Source: Nonomuraea thailandensis
GTDB taxonomy: Bacteria; Actinomycetota; Actinomycetes; Streptosporangiales; Streptosporangiaceae
Direction: 5' to 3'
Length of the DNA: 64,000 bases
Assembly: GCF_024172165.1 (NCBI RefSeq)
Contig: NZ_JAMZEB010000002.1
Coordinates: 9,274,501 to 9,338,500, forward strand
A model generated the notes under the pieces. It ran no database searches and had not been told where the DNA came from. It saw nothing but the letters and a program-made list of their open reading frames with translations. Of this stretch, positions 24,422 through 32,285 are shown one piece after another (the stretch's first letter is position 1; each line of letters opens with the position of its first letter). The position numbers were made by a program, and so were the translations under genes.

Positions 24422-25263
24422 AATCGTTCGGCGAACGCCGACAGCTCCGCGCGCTGCTCGTCGGGCTCCGTGGCCGAGGGGCTGACGACGAGGCGGGTCA
24501 CCCCCTGCGCGGCGAGTTCCTCGGCGCGGCCGGTGGGCATGTCGATCGCACCGAAGCGGGTGTACTCCAGCGCGTCCGGGTCGCGGCCCGCCTCGGCGGC
24601 GGTGGACCGCGCGAGCTCCCACAGCGCGGCCAGCTCCTCGGGGCGCAGCCTGCCGCCGGGGTAGAAGCCGTCGCCGCGCAGGCCCGCCCGGCGCGCGGCC
24701 GCCCGGCTCGACCCGCCCACGTGGATCGGCAGCGTGGTGGCCTCGTGCGGCTTGGGATAGCTGCACAGGCCGTCCAGGTCGAAGAACTCCCCGGTGAAGC
24801 CGACGCCCTCCGCACCGCCCGCCCAGAGCAGCCGCAGCACGTCGATCGCCTCGTCGGCGCGGCGGCCCCGGCCGGCGAAGTCCACCCCCACGGCTTGGGC
24901 CTCCCCCGGCAGCGCGCCGAGGCCCACGGTGAGCAGCCGCATCCTGCCCTTGGACAGCACGTCGATGGTGGCCAGCCGCTTGGCGAGGGTCACCGGGTGG
25001 TGGTACGGCAGCAGCAGCACGCCCGTGCCGAGCAGGAGCCGTTCGGTGTGGGCGGCGACGAAGGTCAGGGTGTCGAGCGGGTCGGCGTACGGCAGCGTCG
25101 GCGGCAGCTCGAAGGGGCCGATGCGGGCGCCCGGGTACAGCACGATGTGCTCGGGGACGTACAGGGACTCGAACCCGCGCTCCTCGGCCAGCCGGGCGAA
25201 CGCGGCGAGCTTGTCGGAGTCGACTCCGTGGGGGGGCGTGCTGTAGCTGATACCGAACTTCAT
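24412..25263 (-). CDS. LLM-class F420-dependent oxidoreductase
   Basis: A 283-residue luciferase-like TIM-barrel protein: MKFGISYSTPPH, the early ERGFESLYVPEHIV, the LLLGTGVLLLPYHHPVTLAKRLAT barrel strand and HVGGSSRAAARRA near the C-terminus. Enzymes of this group use coenzyme F420 in actinomycetes. The ATG at 25263 gives the usual N-terminus; an ATG three codons upstream is possible. Substrate unknown. It is divergent from the small HTH-like gene at 25366. Confidence 0.87.
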   Translation of the reverse strand: MKFGISYSTPPHGVDSDKLAAFARLAEERGFESLYVPEHIVLYPGARIGPFELPPTLPYADPLDTLTFVAAHTERLLLGTGVLLLPYHHPVTLAKRLATIDVLSKGRMRLLTVGLGALPGEAQAVGVDFAGRGRRADEAIDVLRLLWAGGAEGVGFTGEFFDLDGLCSYPKPHEATTLPIHVGGSSRAAARRAGLRGDGFYPGGRLRPEELAALWELARSTAAEAGRDPDALEYTRFGAIDMPTGRAEELAAQGVTRLVVSPSATEPDEQRAELSAFAERFSL

Positions 25264-25328
25264 CGGCGTCACGTTAGTACCTTGACACCGGCGTCATAGC
25301 AATTGAACGATCTGTTTAAACCGAGATG

Positions 25329-25358
25329 TTGACATGCGGCTGTGTCATGCACCATCGT
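25329..25358 (+). promoter_or_regulatory. promoter TTGACA-N18-CATCGT
   Basis: A consensus -35 TTGACA (25329-25334) is followed after 18 nt by CATCGT (25353-25358), 7 nt before the ATG at 25366. This predicts a leaderless mRNA for the small gene. Confidence 0.5.
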
Positions 25359-25365
25359 GATCCCC

Positions 25366-25797
25366 ATGACTTCCGACGCCGACCTCTTCAACCCTCCGCA
25401 GCCCGAGCAGGCGCGGGCGCAGCGCGTGTACGCGTCCCTGCACCGGATCTCCGAGCGGCACGCGGCCACCGACGAGCAGCGGCAGCGGCAGGTGCACCCG
25501 TCGGCGCTCGCGCCGCACGAGGCCGTCAGGCTCGTGACGTTCCTCCTCAGCGGAGCCGCGCGGCCGGGCGACGGTGAGCCGGCGGTGGACCACGCCGACA
25601 TCACCGCCGCGCTGAGCCTCGTCCCGCTGGTCCGCGGGGAGCTGGACGCGCTCGAAGCCACGCTGCTCCAGCTCGCCCGCGCTCGCGGCATGACCTGGCA
25701 GGAGGTCGCCTTCGGGCTCGGCCTCGGCACGCCGCAGGCCGCCAGGCAGCGCTACGAGCGCCTCGCCGGGCGCGTGCCCGACCAGGCCTCGGAGTAG
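25366..25797 (+). CDS. small HTH-like protein of unknown role
   Basis: A 143-residue hydrophilic protein. The C-terminal LARARGMTWQEVAFGLGLGTPQAARQRYERL reads like a sigma-region-4 or HTH helix pair, as in many actinobacterial proteins of this size. There is no membrane segment. The start at 25366 is favoured by promoter spacing; a GTG 24 nt upstream is possible. It is convergent with the asparaginase-II gene. Function unknown; DNA binding is inferred only from the helix pattern. Confidence 0.65.
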   Translation: MTSDADLFNPPQPEQARAQRVYASLHRISERHAATDEQRQRQVHPSALAPHEAVRLVTFLLSGAARPGDGEPAVDHADITAALSLVPLVRGELDALEATLLQLARARGMTWQEVAFGLGLGTPQAARQRYERLAGRVPDQASE

Positions 25798-25802
25798 ACG
25801 CC

Positions 25803-26711
25803 TCAGCGCACCCGGAGCTCGCCGACCGGCCGGCCGCCGCCCAGCACCGTGCCGGCGGCGAGCTCGGCCAGCTCCGGCGCGTCCAGGCCCAGCGAGCGCA
25901 GCGCCGCCACGGTGACGGGCACGCGGGCACGCGTGCCGCCGTCCTCGATCTTGACGGTGCCGGCGCGCCCGTCCTCGAACACGAACGCGTCGAACGCCTC
26001 CGCCCCCGCCTTCAGCATCAGCCCGGGCAGCGCCCGCATCAGCTTCGCCTCCGCCCTGTCGGTGCCGGAGGTCCACTCGGGGTAGGTGCGCATGGCGTCG
26101 AAGATCTTGCGCTCGTACGAGTCCTCCGACGACATCGGGAACGCCCGGAACGCCTTCGTCACGCCCAGCATCGACACGTAGAACAGCGGCGCCCCGCACC
26201 CGTCCACCCCGGAGGCCGCCACCCGCTCCCCGGTCAGCTCCTCCACCGTCTGGCGGATCGCCCGCTGCAGCGGATGCGCCGGCTCCAGGTACGTGCTCAG
26301 CGGCCAGTCGTTCGCCACGCAGGTGGCCAGCATGGCGGAGTGCTTGCCCGAGCAGTTCATGTAGACGCGCCCGCGCTCGGTCGCCGCGCGGTCGAACGGG
26401 TAGTCCTCGGGGCACTGCAGCGCCGACTCGTCCAGCCCGGCTCCCGCCAGGATCTTCCTGACGCCGTCCACGTGGAAGGGCTCGCCCGAGTGCGAGGCGC
26501 AGGCCAAGGCGAGCAGCTCGCCCTCCAGGCGCAGGCCGCTGCGGAGCATGCCCAGCGCCTGCAGCGGCTTCATCGACGACCGTGGCGAGGCCGGCACGTG
26601 CACTGCGCCCCTGGTCTCGACCGGGCGGCCTGCCGCGTCCACGGTCAGCATGCGAGCCTGATGCGTGGACTCCACGAACCCGGATCGGACAACTTCCACA
26701 ATCAACGACAT
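25803..26711 (-). CDS. asparaginase II family protein (Rhizobium-type)
   Basis: A 302-residue protein of the family typified by the Rhizobium etli thermolabile L-asparaginase, unrelated to the E. coli enzymes. It has the family N-terminus MSLIVEVVRSG, a PRSSMKPLQAL stretch containing the Ser-Met-Lys catalytic-like motif, CASHSGEP and NCSGKHSAML. The ATG at 26711 has GGGGAG 6 nt upstream; an upstream in-frame start adds seven residues. It probably hydrolyses asparagine to aspartate and ammonia. Confidence 0.85.
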   Translation of the reverse strand: MSLIVEVVRSGFVESTHQARMLTVDAAGRPVETRGAVHVPASPRSSMKPLQALGMLRSGLRLEGELLALACASHSGEPFHVDGVRKILAGAGLDESALQCPEDYPFDRAATERGRVYMNCSGKHSAMLATCVANDWPLSTYLEPAHPLQRAIRQTVEELTGERVAASGVDGCGAPLFYVSMLGVTKAFRAFPMSSEDSYERKIFDAMRTYPEWTSGTDRAEAKLMRALPGLMLKAGAEAFDAFVFEDGRAGTVKIEDGGTRARVPVTVAALRSLGLDAPELAELAAGTVLGGGRPVGELRVR

Positions 26712-26773
26712 TTCACGCTCCCCTTTCGACATGAGTGTATGAAGCGTTTGGTCCTGGTCCAGAATGGGATGCC

Positions 26774-27199
26774 ATGCGAGCAGTCGTACAGAGGGTCAGT
26801 TCGGCGTCCGTCGAGGTCGACGGGCAGGTGGTGGGGGCGATCAGCGAGCCGGGGCTGCTCGTTTTGGTGGGGGTCACGCACACGGACACGCGTGCCGAGG
26901 CCGCCAGGCTCGCCGCCAAGCTGTGGGGGCTGCGCGTCCTGCACGGCGAGAAGTCCTGCTCGGACGTGTCGGCGCCGCTCCTGGTGATCAGCCAGTTCAC
27001 CCTGTACGGCGATGCGCGCAAGGGCCGCCGCCCCACCTGGCAGGCCGCCGCCCCGGGGCCCGTCGCCGAGCCGTTGGTGGATGCGGTGGTGGCGGAGTTG
27101 CGGGCGTTGGGGGCGCGGGTGGAGACGGGGGTGTTCGGGGCCGACATGAAGGTGGCGCTGGTCAACGACGGCCCCATCACCCTGGTCCTGGACATGTGA
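26774..27199 (+). CDS. dtd: D-aminoacyl-tRNA deacylase
   Basis: Proofreading enzyme removing D-amino acids from mischarged tRNA. At 141 residues it has the usual size and family signatures: MRAVVQRVSSASV, SQFTLYGDARKGRRP and VNDGPITLVLD at the end. The start is set by the conserved MRAVVQRV. It diverges from the asparaginase-II gene and faces ygfZ. Confidence 0.96.
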   Translation: MRAVVQRVSSASVEVDGQVVGAISEPGLLVLVGVTHTDTRAEAARLAAKLWGLRVLHGEKSCSDVSAPLLVISQFTLYGDARKGRRPTWQAAAPGPVAEPLVDAVVAELRALGARVETGVFGADMKVALVNDGPITLVLDM

Positions 27200-27444
27200 C
27201 GCCGGGCCCGGCCTGGGCGGCGCGCCGCCCAGCGAGCCAGCGGGCCACCGCCACACGGCGGCGCAAAACGCGGCGGGACGTGGCGCCCAGCACGGCGCAG
27301 CGCCCAGCACGGCACGGCTCACGGCGTGGCGCGGCGCGGCGCGGCACGGCTCACGGCGTGGCGCTGCGCCCGGCGTAGCACCTGCATGGCGCTCAACACC
27401 GCACCGGCGTAGGCCCCGCGCGGCGGGTGCCGCGCGGGCCGGGG
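27200..27444. other. GC-rich simple-sequence gap with terminator-like hairpin
   Basis: The gap between the convergent dtd and ygfZ genes is full of GGCGCGGC and CACGGC words and holds no gene. Near its end CCGCGCGGC pairs with GCCGCGCGG around GGGT (about 27416-27437), a likely terminator for one or both genes. Confidence 0.5.
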
Positions 27445-28383
27445 TTAGCGGATGCGGCGGCGGAGGGACGGGTCGATGGTGACGTTGCGGCCGGCGTCCG
27501 GCGGGACGATGACCTCCTGGGCGGCGGCCACCCCGCCCGCGAGCAGCGGCGCGTCCACCGGCACCGTGCGCTTGACCACGGCCAGCGCGATCGGCCCGAG
27601 CTCGTGGTGGCGGGCGGCCGAGCCGACGACCCCCACCTCCTGGCTCTCGAAGATCACGGGAGCCCCGTGCGCCGGCAGCGTGTCGACGCTTCCGTCCAGG
27701 TGCAGGAAGACCAGGCGCCGCGGCGGGTGCCCCAGGTTGTGCACCCGGGCCACCGTCTCCTGCCCGCGGTAGCAGCCCTTGCTGAGGTGCACGGCCCCGC
27801 CGACCCAGCCCACCTCGTGCGGGATCGTCTTGTGGTCGGTCTCGAAGCCCAGCCGCGGCCGGTGCGCCTCGATGCGCAGGGCCTCGTACGCCCACAGCCC
27901 CGCCAGCGGCTTGCCGAGGTGGTCGGCGAGCTCGGCCCGCGGCACCAGGACGTCCTCCGTGGCCGTGGACAGGACCGCCAGGTCGTCGGCCCGCGACACC
28001 TCCACCCGCAGCATGAACCGCATGCGGTCGAGGTAGTCGACCAGGCTCTGCGCGGTGCCCGGCTCGACGTGGGCCAGGACGCTCTCGCCGTCGTCGGTCA
28101 GCGTGAGGTGGTGCTGGACGCGGCCCTGCAGGTCGAGGTCGAGCGTCTGCGTCCACTCGCCCGGCTGGAGCGTGTCGAGCTTCTGCGAGGTGAGGTCGTT
28201 GAGCCATTTCAGCCGGTCCGCACCGGAGATGCGGATCACCTCGCGGTTGCTGCGGTCGACGACCGCTTCTCCCTTGACCAGTGCGCGCTGCTCGGCGAAC
28301 AGGTCGCCGTAGTGCGCTGCTACGTCGGAGTCAGGGGCGTCCGCCGGGACGGCGCCGGGGAGGTCGAGCAGAGGGCTACGCAT
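27445..28383 (-). CDS. ygfZ: folate-binding YgfZ/GcvT-like protein
   Basis: A 312-residue tetrahydrofolate-binding protein of the YgfZ/IBA57 type, which supports assembly or repair of iron-sulfur clusters. The signature KGCYRGQETVAR (KGCYxGQE) is present in the middle and the GcvT-like N-terminal DRSNREVIRISGADRLKWLND is intact. The ATG at 28383 gives the natural N-terminus. It lies 50 nt after the Fur-family gene on the same strand, suggesting one operon under metal control. Confidence 0.92.
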   Translation of the reverse strand: MRSPLLDLPGAVPADAPDSDVAAHYGDLFAEQRALVKGEAVVDRSNREVIRISGADRLKWLNDLTSQKLDTLQPGEWTQTLDLDLQGRVQHHLTLTDDGESVLAHVEPGTAQSLVDYLDRMRFMLRVEVSRADDLAVLSTATEDVLVPRAELADHLGKPLAGLWAYEALRIEAHRPRLGFETDHKTIPHEVGWVGGAVHLSKGCYRGQETVARVHNLGHPPRRLVFLHLDGSVDTLPAHGAPVIFESQEVGVVGSAARHHELGPIALAVVKRTVPVDAPLLAGGVAAAQEVIVPPDAGRNVTIDPSLRRRIR

Positions 28384-28433
28384 GTCTTCCAGGCTATCCG
28401 CACCGCCGGAGGCGGCCGTCCGCCGCGGGGGTG

Positions 28434-28847
28434 TCAGCGGCAGTTGCGGCAGCGGCCGAAGACGGTCAGGTGGTGGACGTCGGCGACGAAGCCCAGCTCC
28501 TCGTCCAGGCCCTTGACCAGCCCCTCCGCCAGCTCGGGCCGCACCTCGAACACCTCGTCGCAGCCCCGGCACACCAGGTGCACGTGGTCGGCCTCGGCCG
28601 CCAGGTGGTAGGTGGGGGCGCCGTGCCCGAGGTGGGTGTGGGTGACCATGCCGAGCTCTTCGAGCAGCTCCAGCGTGCGGTAGACGGTCGAGATGTTCAC
28701 CCCGCGCGCCGTCTGGCGGACCTTGACGCAGATCTCCTCCGGCGTGGCGTGCTCCAGCTCCTTGACCGCCTCCAGCACGAGCTGGCGCTGGGGAGTGACC
28801 CTGTAGCCCTTGGCGCGAAGTTCCTCATGCCACTGCGTCTCGGTCAT
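28434..28847 (-). CDS. Fur-family metalloregulator
   Basis: A 137-residue regulator: winged helix with VTPQRQLVLEAV and NISTVYRTLELLEELG, then the metal-binding half with HVHLVCRGC and C-terminal FGRCRNC, so both structural-zinc CxxC pairs are present. Sequence alone does not separate Zur from Fur or PerR. Its ATG follows a TAGTAT box by 7 nt, predicting a leaderless mRNA. It is divergent from the 13-codon leader-like ORF and upstream of ygfZ. Confidence 0.92.
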   Translation of the reverse strand: MTETQWHEELRAKGYRVTPQRQLVLEAVKELEHATPEEICVKVRQTARGVNISTVYRTLELLEELGMVTHTHLGHGAPTYHLAAEADHVHLVCRGCDEVFEVRPELAEGLVKGLDEELGFVADVHHLTVFGRCRNCR

Positions 28848-28878
28848 GCCCTCGATACTACGGCCCGACGATATTCAC

Positions 28879-28908
28879 TTGCCCCTTTCGCGGCGGAGCG
28901 CATAGCTT
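28879..28908 (+). promoter_or_regulatory. promoter TTGCCC-N18-TAGCTT
   Basis: A -35-like TTGCCC (28879-28884) and a -10 TAGCTT (28903-28908), 18 nt apart, point toward the 13-codon ORF. The predicted transcript starts near 28915, about 26 nt before the ATG, just ahead of the strong ribosome site. Confidence 0.5.
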
Positions 28909-28940
28909 CTTGAGTACGCGGAAAGGAGGTGGTCCGAATA

Positions 28941-28982
28941 ATGGTTAGTCATAGTCGGGCTAGCGAGGTGGTTGTCCGCTGA
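28941..28982 (+). CDS. 13-residue leader-like peptide MVSHSRASEVVVR
   Basis: A 13-codon ORF with an exceptional ribosome site: AAAGGAGGTGGTCC almost fully complements the 3' end of 16S rRNA, 8 nt before the ATG. The last codons and the following bases form competing hairpins, so ribosome position would decide the fold. No plus-strand gene follows until 29981. It could be a leader peptide of a riboregulator, the coding part of a dual-function small RNA, or a free small protein. I do not recognise a named family. Confidence 0.55.
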   Translation: MVSHSRASEVVVR

Positions 28983-29031
28983 CCTCGCGGACTGTTGTCT
29001 CGTGACGTGATGCGAATACGAGGCAACCACC
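28963..29031 (+). ncRNA. mutually exclusive hairpins over and after the 13-codon ORF
   Basis: Four pairings compete. GCGAGGT (28963-28969) pairs with ACCTCGC (28982-28988). GTCCGC (28974-28979) pairs with GCGGAC (28987-28992). GGTGGTTG (28967-28974) pairs with CAACCACC (29024-29031). The last excludes a 10-bp hairpin GTTGTCTCGT (28994-29003) with ACGAGGCAAC (29018-29027), which contains one G-U pair. This is the layout of an attenuator, but the gene it would control is not evident. Confidence 0.5.
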
Positions 29032-29128
29032 GGGGCCCCTGGCAGCCGGAGGGCGGGACATCGATCCCGACCATGGTCCATCCGGCCCGCCGCCACGGCG
29101 GAGTGTTGCCCGGGGCCCTTCTTCAGTT

Positions 29129-29425
29129 TCAGTGCTCGCCGCGGGCCTGGAGGCCGAGCTTCTCGCACGCCTCGCGGTAGAGCAGCACGACGGCCTTGCG
29201 CACCTGCGCCCGCTCGGTGAGGGTCTGACCCCAGGGCACGCGCACCCGCTCCCCGCCGTCGATCGTGAACGTGATCGCCTCTGCGTCGACGTCGCTGGTC
29301 AGCGCCGTCTTGGCGTCGGGCCGCCCGCCGAGCCCCCGTACGATGATCAGCCCGTCGTCGGCGTGGTCGTCATTCATGTGCCGCTTGATCGCCTCGACGG
29401 CGTCAGCGGTGAACGGCGTGCTCAT
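29129..29425 (-). CDS. DUF2470 protein
   Basis: A 98-residue protein matching the DUF2470 domain, which is also the C-terminal part of HugZ-type heme oxygenases and pyridoxamine-oxidase-like proteins. Visible marks are IKRHMNDDHADD at the N-terminus and VRVPWGQTLTERAQVRKAVVLLYREA. It lies 4 nt after the nitrobindin gene, so the two are probably co-translated; both suggest heme or iron handling near the Fur regulator. Confidence 0.82.
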   Translation of the reverse strand: MSTPFTADAVEAIKRHMNDDHADDGLIIVRGLGGRPDAKTALTSDVDAEAITFTIDGGERVRVPWGQTLTERAQVRKAVVLLYREACEKLGLQARGEH

Positions 29426-29429
29426 GGGA

Positions 29430-29918
29430 TCAGGCCACCTTCTTCAGCTCTGCCGACATGTGGTCCGTGAGCGGGTGCCCGACGGCCGCCATCTCGTACG
29501 CCCACATGAGATTGCCGTTGACCAGGCCGTACAGGCGGTGGCCCGCGGTGTACTCCTTGGCCGAGGCGGTGCGCGCCACCACGTCCGTGCGCAGCTCGAT
29601 CTTGTGGAAGACGACCTCGCCGATGTAGATCTCGACGATCCCGGTGGGGTGCGACAGGACGACCTCGATCTGCCGGTCGGGCAGGGAGCGCCAGTAGCCG
29701 GACTCCGTGGCCAGCGGCCTGACCCGGTTGCCGGCGTCGTCGAGCAGCCAGGTGCGGCTCACGTACGTCAGGAACGGTTTGCCGTTGTGCCCGAACTCGA
29801 TCTCCTGGCCGAAGTTGAAGCTCTCGATCGTCGGGTAGCCGCCCACGCCGGCGCCTTCCCACCGCCCGAGCAGGAACGCGATCGGCTCCAGGTCGGGGTG
29901 CACCTCAGGTTCTTCCAT
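29430..29918 (-). CDS. nitrobindin-like heme-binding beta-barrel protein
   Basis: A 162-residue protein of the FABP/THAP4-like nitrobindin family, which binds ferric heme and reacts with NO or peroxynitrite. It shows the family motif GRWEGAG (GxWxGxG), FGQEIEFGHNGKPFL, and a C-terminal strand around GHRLYGLVNGNLMW where the proximal His is expected. A TACGCT box 9 nt before the ATG suggests a leaderless mRNA; a TTG three codons upstream is less likely. It is followed by DUF2470. Confidence 0.88.
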   Translation of the reverse strand: MEEPEVHPDLEPIAFLLGRWEGAGVGGYPTIESFNFGQEIEFGHNGKPFLTYVSRTWLLDDAGNRVRPLATESGYWRSLPDRQIEVVLSHPTGIVEIYIGEVVFHKIELRTDVVARTASAKEYTAGHRLYGLVNGNLMWAYEMAAVGHPLTDHMSAELKKVA

Positions 29919-29980
29919 GCTCCCCAAGCGTAGTGGCGCGCCACGCCCGTACGGGCTCGTCCGGGGCTAGGGTGACGGAT

Positions 29981-30343
29981 ATGGCACGTTCACTGGTGAT
30001 CAAGGTGACCGCGGGGGCCGACGCTCCCGAGCGCTGCAACCAGGCGTTCACGGTCGCGGCCGCCGCGCTCGCGAGCGGTGTATCCGTTTCCCTGTGGCTG
30101 ACCGGCGAGTCGTCGTGGTTCGCGGTGCCCGGCCGGGCCAAGGAGTTCAGCCTGCCGCACGCGGCGCCGCTGGCCGACCTGCTCGACGCGGTGCTGGCGG
30201 CCGGGCGGGTGACGCTCTGCACGCAGTGCGCCGCCCGCAGGAACATCACCGTGGACGACCTCCTGGAGGGGGTGCGGATCGCGGGCGCGCCGGCGTTCGT
30301 GGAGGAAGTGACCGCCGAGGGCGTGCAGGCCCTGGTCTACTGA
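29981..30343 (+). CDS. DsrE-family protein
   Basis: A 120-residue DsrE/DsrF-like sulfur-relay fold protein: SLVIKVTAGADAPERCNQAFTVAAAALASGV at the N-terminus and a CTQC pair in LCTQCAARRNI. Family members carry sulfur as persulfide, though many actinobacterial ones have no assigned partner. A TAGGGT box 7 nt before the ATG predicts a leaderless mRNA. Its 3' end overlaps the convergent ArsR-AHSA1 gene by 7 nt. Confidence 0.85.
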   Translation: MARSLVIKVTAGADAPERCNQAFTVAAAALASGVSVSLWLTGESSWFAVPGRAKEFSLPHAAPLADLLDAVLAAGRVTLCTQCAARRNITVDDLLEGVRIAGAPAFVEEVTAEGVQALVY

Positions 30344-31134
30344 CCGGCGGGCAGGGTCTCGCCGGTCTCCAGCAGCGTCTTGAGGCTCGACAGGATCTGC
30401 GGCCAGCCGCCGCTGATGGCCTTGCGCACGGCGCTGTCCGCGCCGAAGCCGCCGTGCGTGACGGTCAGCTTGACCAGCTCGCCCTGCTGTTCCAGGTCGA
30501 AGGTGACCGTCGAGCGAGGGTCCCTCGTCCAGGCTTCGAGGTCGTCGCCGCGCAGCCCGGCGAGCTCGACGAACTCCGGGGTGAAGGTGTGCCAGGTGTA
30601 GGCCAGGCGCTTGCCGGGCTCCGCGGCGAGCACGACCTGCTCCGGGTCCTTCATCGTGATGCCCTGGTACTCCCAGGTCACCGTGGAGCCCGCGCTCCAG
30701 TCCGACTTGAGCGCGACCCCCCAGTAGCGCTTGGTCCACGCGGGGTCGGTCAGCGCCTGCCAGAGGCGCTCGGTGGTGGTGCGGATGAAGGTGGTGTAGA
30801 CGAAGTCGGGGTCGTGCCGCATGGGATGGCCCTCCAGTGCCGTCTTGAGGTCCGCCAGGGCGTCGGCGCGGTGGCGGTCGTACCGGTTGATCCAGCGTTC
30901 GGCGATGGCGTTGATCGGCACGGCGTTGAGGTAGTGCAGCTTCTCCCGTCCGCGACGCACGGTCGTGACCAGGTTGGCCTCCTCCAGCACGGCCAGATGC
31001 TTGCTCACCGACTGCCTGGCCATGTCCAGCTCCGCGCACAGCTCGCGCAGGGTCTGGCCGTTGCGCGCGTTCAGGCTGTCCAGCAGGCTGCGGCGGCTCG
31101 GGTCCGCCAGCGCCTTGAACACCTCGTCCATCAT
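30337..31134 (-). CDS. ArsR-type regulator fused to an AHSA1/SRPBCC domain
   Basis: A 265-residue fusion. Residues 1-100 are an ArsR winged helix (MMDEVFKALADPSRRSLLD, ARQSVSKHLAVLEEANLV) with no metal-binding Cys set. Residues about 105-260 are an AHSA1-like SRPBCC ligand domain (TTERLWQALTDPAWTKRYWG). The ligand domain probably senses a hydrophobic small molecule. Two identical palindromes GCAGCC-N4-GGCTGC lie just upstream and are likely its operators. Confidence 0.9.
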   Translation of the reverse strand: MMDEVFKALADPSRRSLLDSLNARNGQTLRELCAELDMARQSVSKHLAVLEEANLVTTVRRGREKLHYLNAVPINAIAERWINRYDRHRADALADLKTALEGHPMRHDPDFVYTTFIRTTTERLWQALTDPAWTKRYWGVALKSDWSAGSTVTWEYQGITMKDPEQVVLAAEPGKRLAYTWHTFTPEFVELAGLRGDDLEAWTRDPRSTVTFDLEQQGELVKLTVTHGGFGADSAVRKAISGGWPQILSSLKTLLETGETLPAGQ

Positions 31135-31150
31135 GTCGCCATCCCAACAC

Positions 31151-31196
31151 GCAGCCACTCGGCTGCCTTTTGCAGGATAGGCAGCCATACGGCTGC
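31151..31196. promoter_or_regulatory. two GCAGCC-N4-GGCTGC palindromes, 30 nt apart
   Basis: GCAGCC-ACTC-GGCTGC at 31151-31166 and GCAGCC-ATAC-GGCTGC at 31181-31196 have identical arms and centres 30 nt apart, about three helical turns. They lie directly upstream of the ArsR-AHSA1 start, so two dimers could bind the same face of the DNA. Confidence 0.75.
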
Positions 31197-31199
31197 GTG

Positions 31200-32240
31200 T
31201 CAAGCTCCGCGTCGCCTCCCGCGGAACAGGCCCCGCACCGCGCCGATCACCGCCGCCCCGACCTCTCCGACCATGGGCTCGCGTTCCTCCTCCGCCGTGG
31301 GCCCCGGGTCGGGGTGCGCGGGCTCGGCGCAGCCGGCGCGGCAGGCCTCCAGCTGCGCCGCGAACGCCATGCCCAGGAAGAGCGCGATCGAGCTGAGGAA
31401 CGACCACAGCAGCAGCGCCATCACGGCGGTCAGCGGCCCGTACGTGTTGCCGAACGAGCTGTTGTACTCGGTGTAGGCGGCCAGCCCCAGCGTGAACAGC
31501 GTCCATAACCCCAGCGCCACCAGCGCCCCCACGGCCAGCCACGTGTGCCCCGGCTGCCTGCGCCGGGGCGAGGCCCGGAACAGCGTGACCGTGGAGGCCA
31601 GCGCGAGCAGGAAGCCGAGCGGCCAGCGGACGAAGGCGAAGGCCTGGCGGGCGCCGGAGCCCCAGCCGTACGTCTCGCTCAGGGCCGCGCCCAGCTCGCC
31701 GCCGCCGACCAGGACCGTGAATCCGGTGATCATGCAGATCCCGGCGGTCAGCGCCAGCACGACCGCCCTGGCGTACTTGCGGTGGAACGGCCGGTCGCGC
31801 TCGACGCCGTAGATCCGGTTCGCTCCCCGCTCGAACTGCGCCATCGCCGAGGCGAGCGCGGCCAGCGTGGTGACCAGCCCCAGCCAGAGCGCCAGCTCGT
31901 CCCTGGCGCCGTTCCCGCCGCGGAGCACCTGCGCGATGGCGTCCGTGCCGCCGCCGGGCGCCAGGGCGCTCAGCGTGAGCCGCAGCACCCGGCCCAGCTC
32001 CTCCTGGTGGGTGACCGCGCTCAGGCCGACGACGGCGATGGCGCCGGGGATGATCGCCAGGCAGATCTGGAACGCCAGGGCCCGCGAATGGCTCATGCCG
32101 TCGCCGTAGCGGAACCTCGTGAACGAGTCGCGCACGAAGTGCCAGCCGCCGTACTTGCGCAGGGTCTCCCACGCGTCGTCGGCGGACAGCTCCTCCCCGC
32201 TCATCGTGCGGGTCTGGGGGACAGTGACCGTGGATCCCAC
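31200..32240 (-). CDS. YihY/BrkB family membrane protein
   Basis: A 346-residue polytopic membrane protein with six hydrophobic segments between residues about 55 and 310. The family marks GDGMSHSRALAFQICLAIIPG near the N-terminus and AYTEYNSSFGNTYGPLTAVMALLLW in the C-terminal third are present. A GTG at 32240 is listed; the ATG at 32204 (MSGEELSADDAW) is an alternative. Once called virulence factor BrkB or RNase BN, the family probably transports an envelope precursor, but this is not proven. Confidence 0.87.
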   Translation of the reverse strand: MGSTVTVPQTRTMSGEELSADDAWETLRKYGGWHFVRDSFTRFRYGDGMSHSRALAFQICLAIIPGAIAVVGLSAVTHQEELGRVLRLTLSALAPGGGTDAIAQVLRGGNGARDELALWLGLVTTLAALASAMAQFERGANRIYGVERDRPFHRKYARAVVLALTAGICMITGFTVLVGGGELGAALSETYGWGSGARQAFAFVRWPLGFLLALASTVTLFRASPRRRQPGHTWLAVGALVALGLWTLFTLGLAAYTEYNSSFGNTYGPLTAVMALLLWSFLSSIALFLGMAFAAQLEACRAGCAEPAHPDPGPTAEEEREPMVGEVGAAVIGAVRGLFRGRRRGA

Positions 32241-32285
32241 GGCCGACGTTCTACCCCACTTCGGGGTGGTTCACGTAATTCGCCG

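Noticed and set aside
28915..29125. 6C RNA or known riboswitch
   Set aside because: No paired six-C loops and no recognisable riboswitch core; left as an unknown structured RNA.
28875..29168. 97-residue minus-strand frame across the leader-like region
   Set aside because: No ribosome site or family; it covers the plus-strand promoter, ORF and hairpins, which are better supported.
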